Origin: Flavobacteriaceae bacterium PS02293
GTDB taxonomy: Bacteria > Bacteroidota > Bacteroidia > Flavobacteriales > Weeksellaceae
Assembly: GCA_029960045.1 (NCBI GenBank)
Contig: JASCOV010000003.1
Location: 124,001 to 188,000 of the forward strand
Reading direction: 5' to 3'
Length of the DNA stretch: 64,000 nucleotides
Positions 63,631 through 64,000 of the stretch are shown here, in pieces. How positions within the stretch are numbered: the first letter of the stretch is position 1; every line of letters begins with the position of its first letter. Under the pieces are notes generated by a model that saw only the letters and a program-made list of their open reading frames with translations, was not told the origin of the DNA and ran no database searches. The translations under genes and the position numbers were made by a program.

Positions 63631-64000
63631 ATGAAAATAATTATTTCCCTAATTACTTTCCTGATATTTCAATCTTTCCTTTTTGCCCAAAACAAAGAAG
63701 TAAAGAAGATAAATTGTGATTCAATTTTTAATAAAAAAGGTTATTCTGTTTCTTTGGAATTTGACCCTAAAGACCAGATTATATTAAATGTATTGTTCAC
63801 TTTCTCAAAAAACATCAATGGAAAAGAAAAAATAATACATCAGGAAAAATTGCACAGTCAGTTTCAAAATGTTGAGTTCATAGATTTCAACGGCGATGGA
63901 ATTAAAGATATTTTGGTGGAAAACAGTTCTGATGTTAGAAGCAATTTGACTTACAATCTTTTCATTGTCGATTTAAAAAATCACAAATTGAGGAAAATTG
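63631..64000 (+). CDS. exported protein, incomplete at the window end
   Basis: An ORF with a signal peptide (MKIIISLITFLIFQSFLFAQ) starts seven bases after nadD and runs off the window after 123 codons without a stop. An FG-GAP/dockerin-like calcium-binding segment is visible (IDFNGDGIKDILVEN). The C-terminus is not in the window, so the family cannot be settled. Confidence 0.75.
   Translation, partial: MKIIISLITFLIFQSFLFAQNKEVKKINCDSIFNKKGYSVSLEFDPKDQIILNVLFTFSKNINGKEKIIHQEKLHSQFQNVEFIDFNGDGIKDILVENSSDVRSNLTYNLFIVDLKNHKLRKI

Overview
The window is AT-rich Bacteroidota DNA, most likely a Chryseobacterium-type Flavobacteriia. The evidence is T9SS C-terminal sorting domains, Bacteroidota-style -7 boxes (TAnnTTTG) with weak Shine-Dalgarno sequences, a eukaryote-like IleRS, and above all a complete flexirubin-type pigment locus. 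I saw no rRNA, tRNA, CRISPR array, prophage or intact insertion sequence. No stretch longer than about 300 bases lacks a gene.

Layout. (1) 1-2.6 kb: topA, minus strand. (2) 2.85-36.5 kb: a roughly 34 kb aryl polyene plus dialkylresorcinol (flexirubin) locus. The long plus-strand arm (2850-23713) holds an MMPL exporter/acyltransferase fusion, darA, darB, two hotdog proteins, a 20-codon micro-ORF, a degenerate XRE-like protein, a BtrH-like cysteine acyltransferase, an ABC exporter, a thioesterase, ketosynthases, an ACP, a KS/CLF-like pair, a polysaccharide deacetylase, a LolA-like protein, a lipoprotein, an outer-membrane barrel, a FabZ-like dehydratase and a GT2-DUF2062 protein. A minus-strand arm (23710-31971) holds a C45-type acyltransferase lipoprotein, a CrtI-like oxidoreductase, an LpxL-like acyltransferase, a second ACP, another KS, a FabG-like reductase and an aromatic amino acid (tyrosine) ammonia-lyase. 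These are followed by a divergent flavin halogenase-like gene (32057), three tandem paralogous secreted proteins and a PaaK-like CoA ligase. (3) 36.7-46 kb: ileS, a DksA/TraR-like gene, small membrane genes, lspA, a SanA-like protein, two lipoproteins and a polytopic membrane protein. (4) 46-51 kb: trpS, a YjjG-type HAD phosphatase, a 45-aa ORF, an ECF sigma factor, an exported protein, and metK with a probable SAM-II-type riboswitch leader. (5) 51-56 kb: oxyR and katA divergent, a T9SS cargo protein, recJ. (6) 56-64 kb: a large LRR/PKD/T9SS protein, a LytTR regulator with its TPR histidine kinase, nadD, and the start of another exported protein.

How the pigment genes fit together (family knowledge plus inference). 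The ammonia-lyase makes 4-coumarate from tyrosine and the PaaK-like ligase activates it. The ketosynthases, ACPs, FabG-like reductase and hotdog dehydratases build the aryl polyene chain. DarB and DarA build the dialkylresorcinol. An acyltransferase (BtrH-like, C45-like or LPLAT; not settled by sequence) joins the halves as an ester. The halogenase could chlorinate the phenol. The MMPL, ABC, LolA-like, lipoprotein and barrel genes would move the product to the outer membrane.

The most notable non-textbook signals are: a toxin-antitoxin pair lodged inside the pigment operon; an in-frame palindromic-repeat insertion inside a catalytic ketosynthase gene; a translationally coupled 20-aa micro-ORF; a third, decayed methyltransferase-like domain on the MMPL fusion; a Cys-to-Ser CLF-like ketosynthase; and the metK leader pseudoknot.
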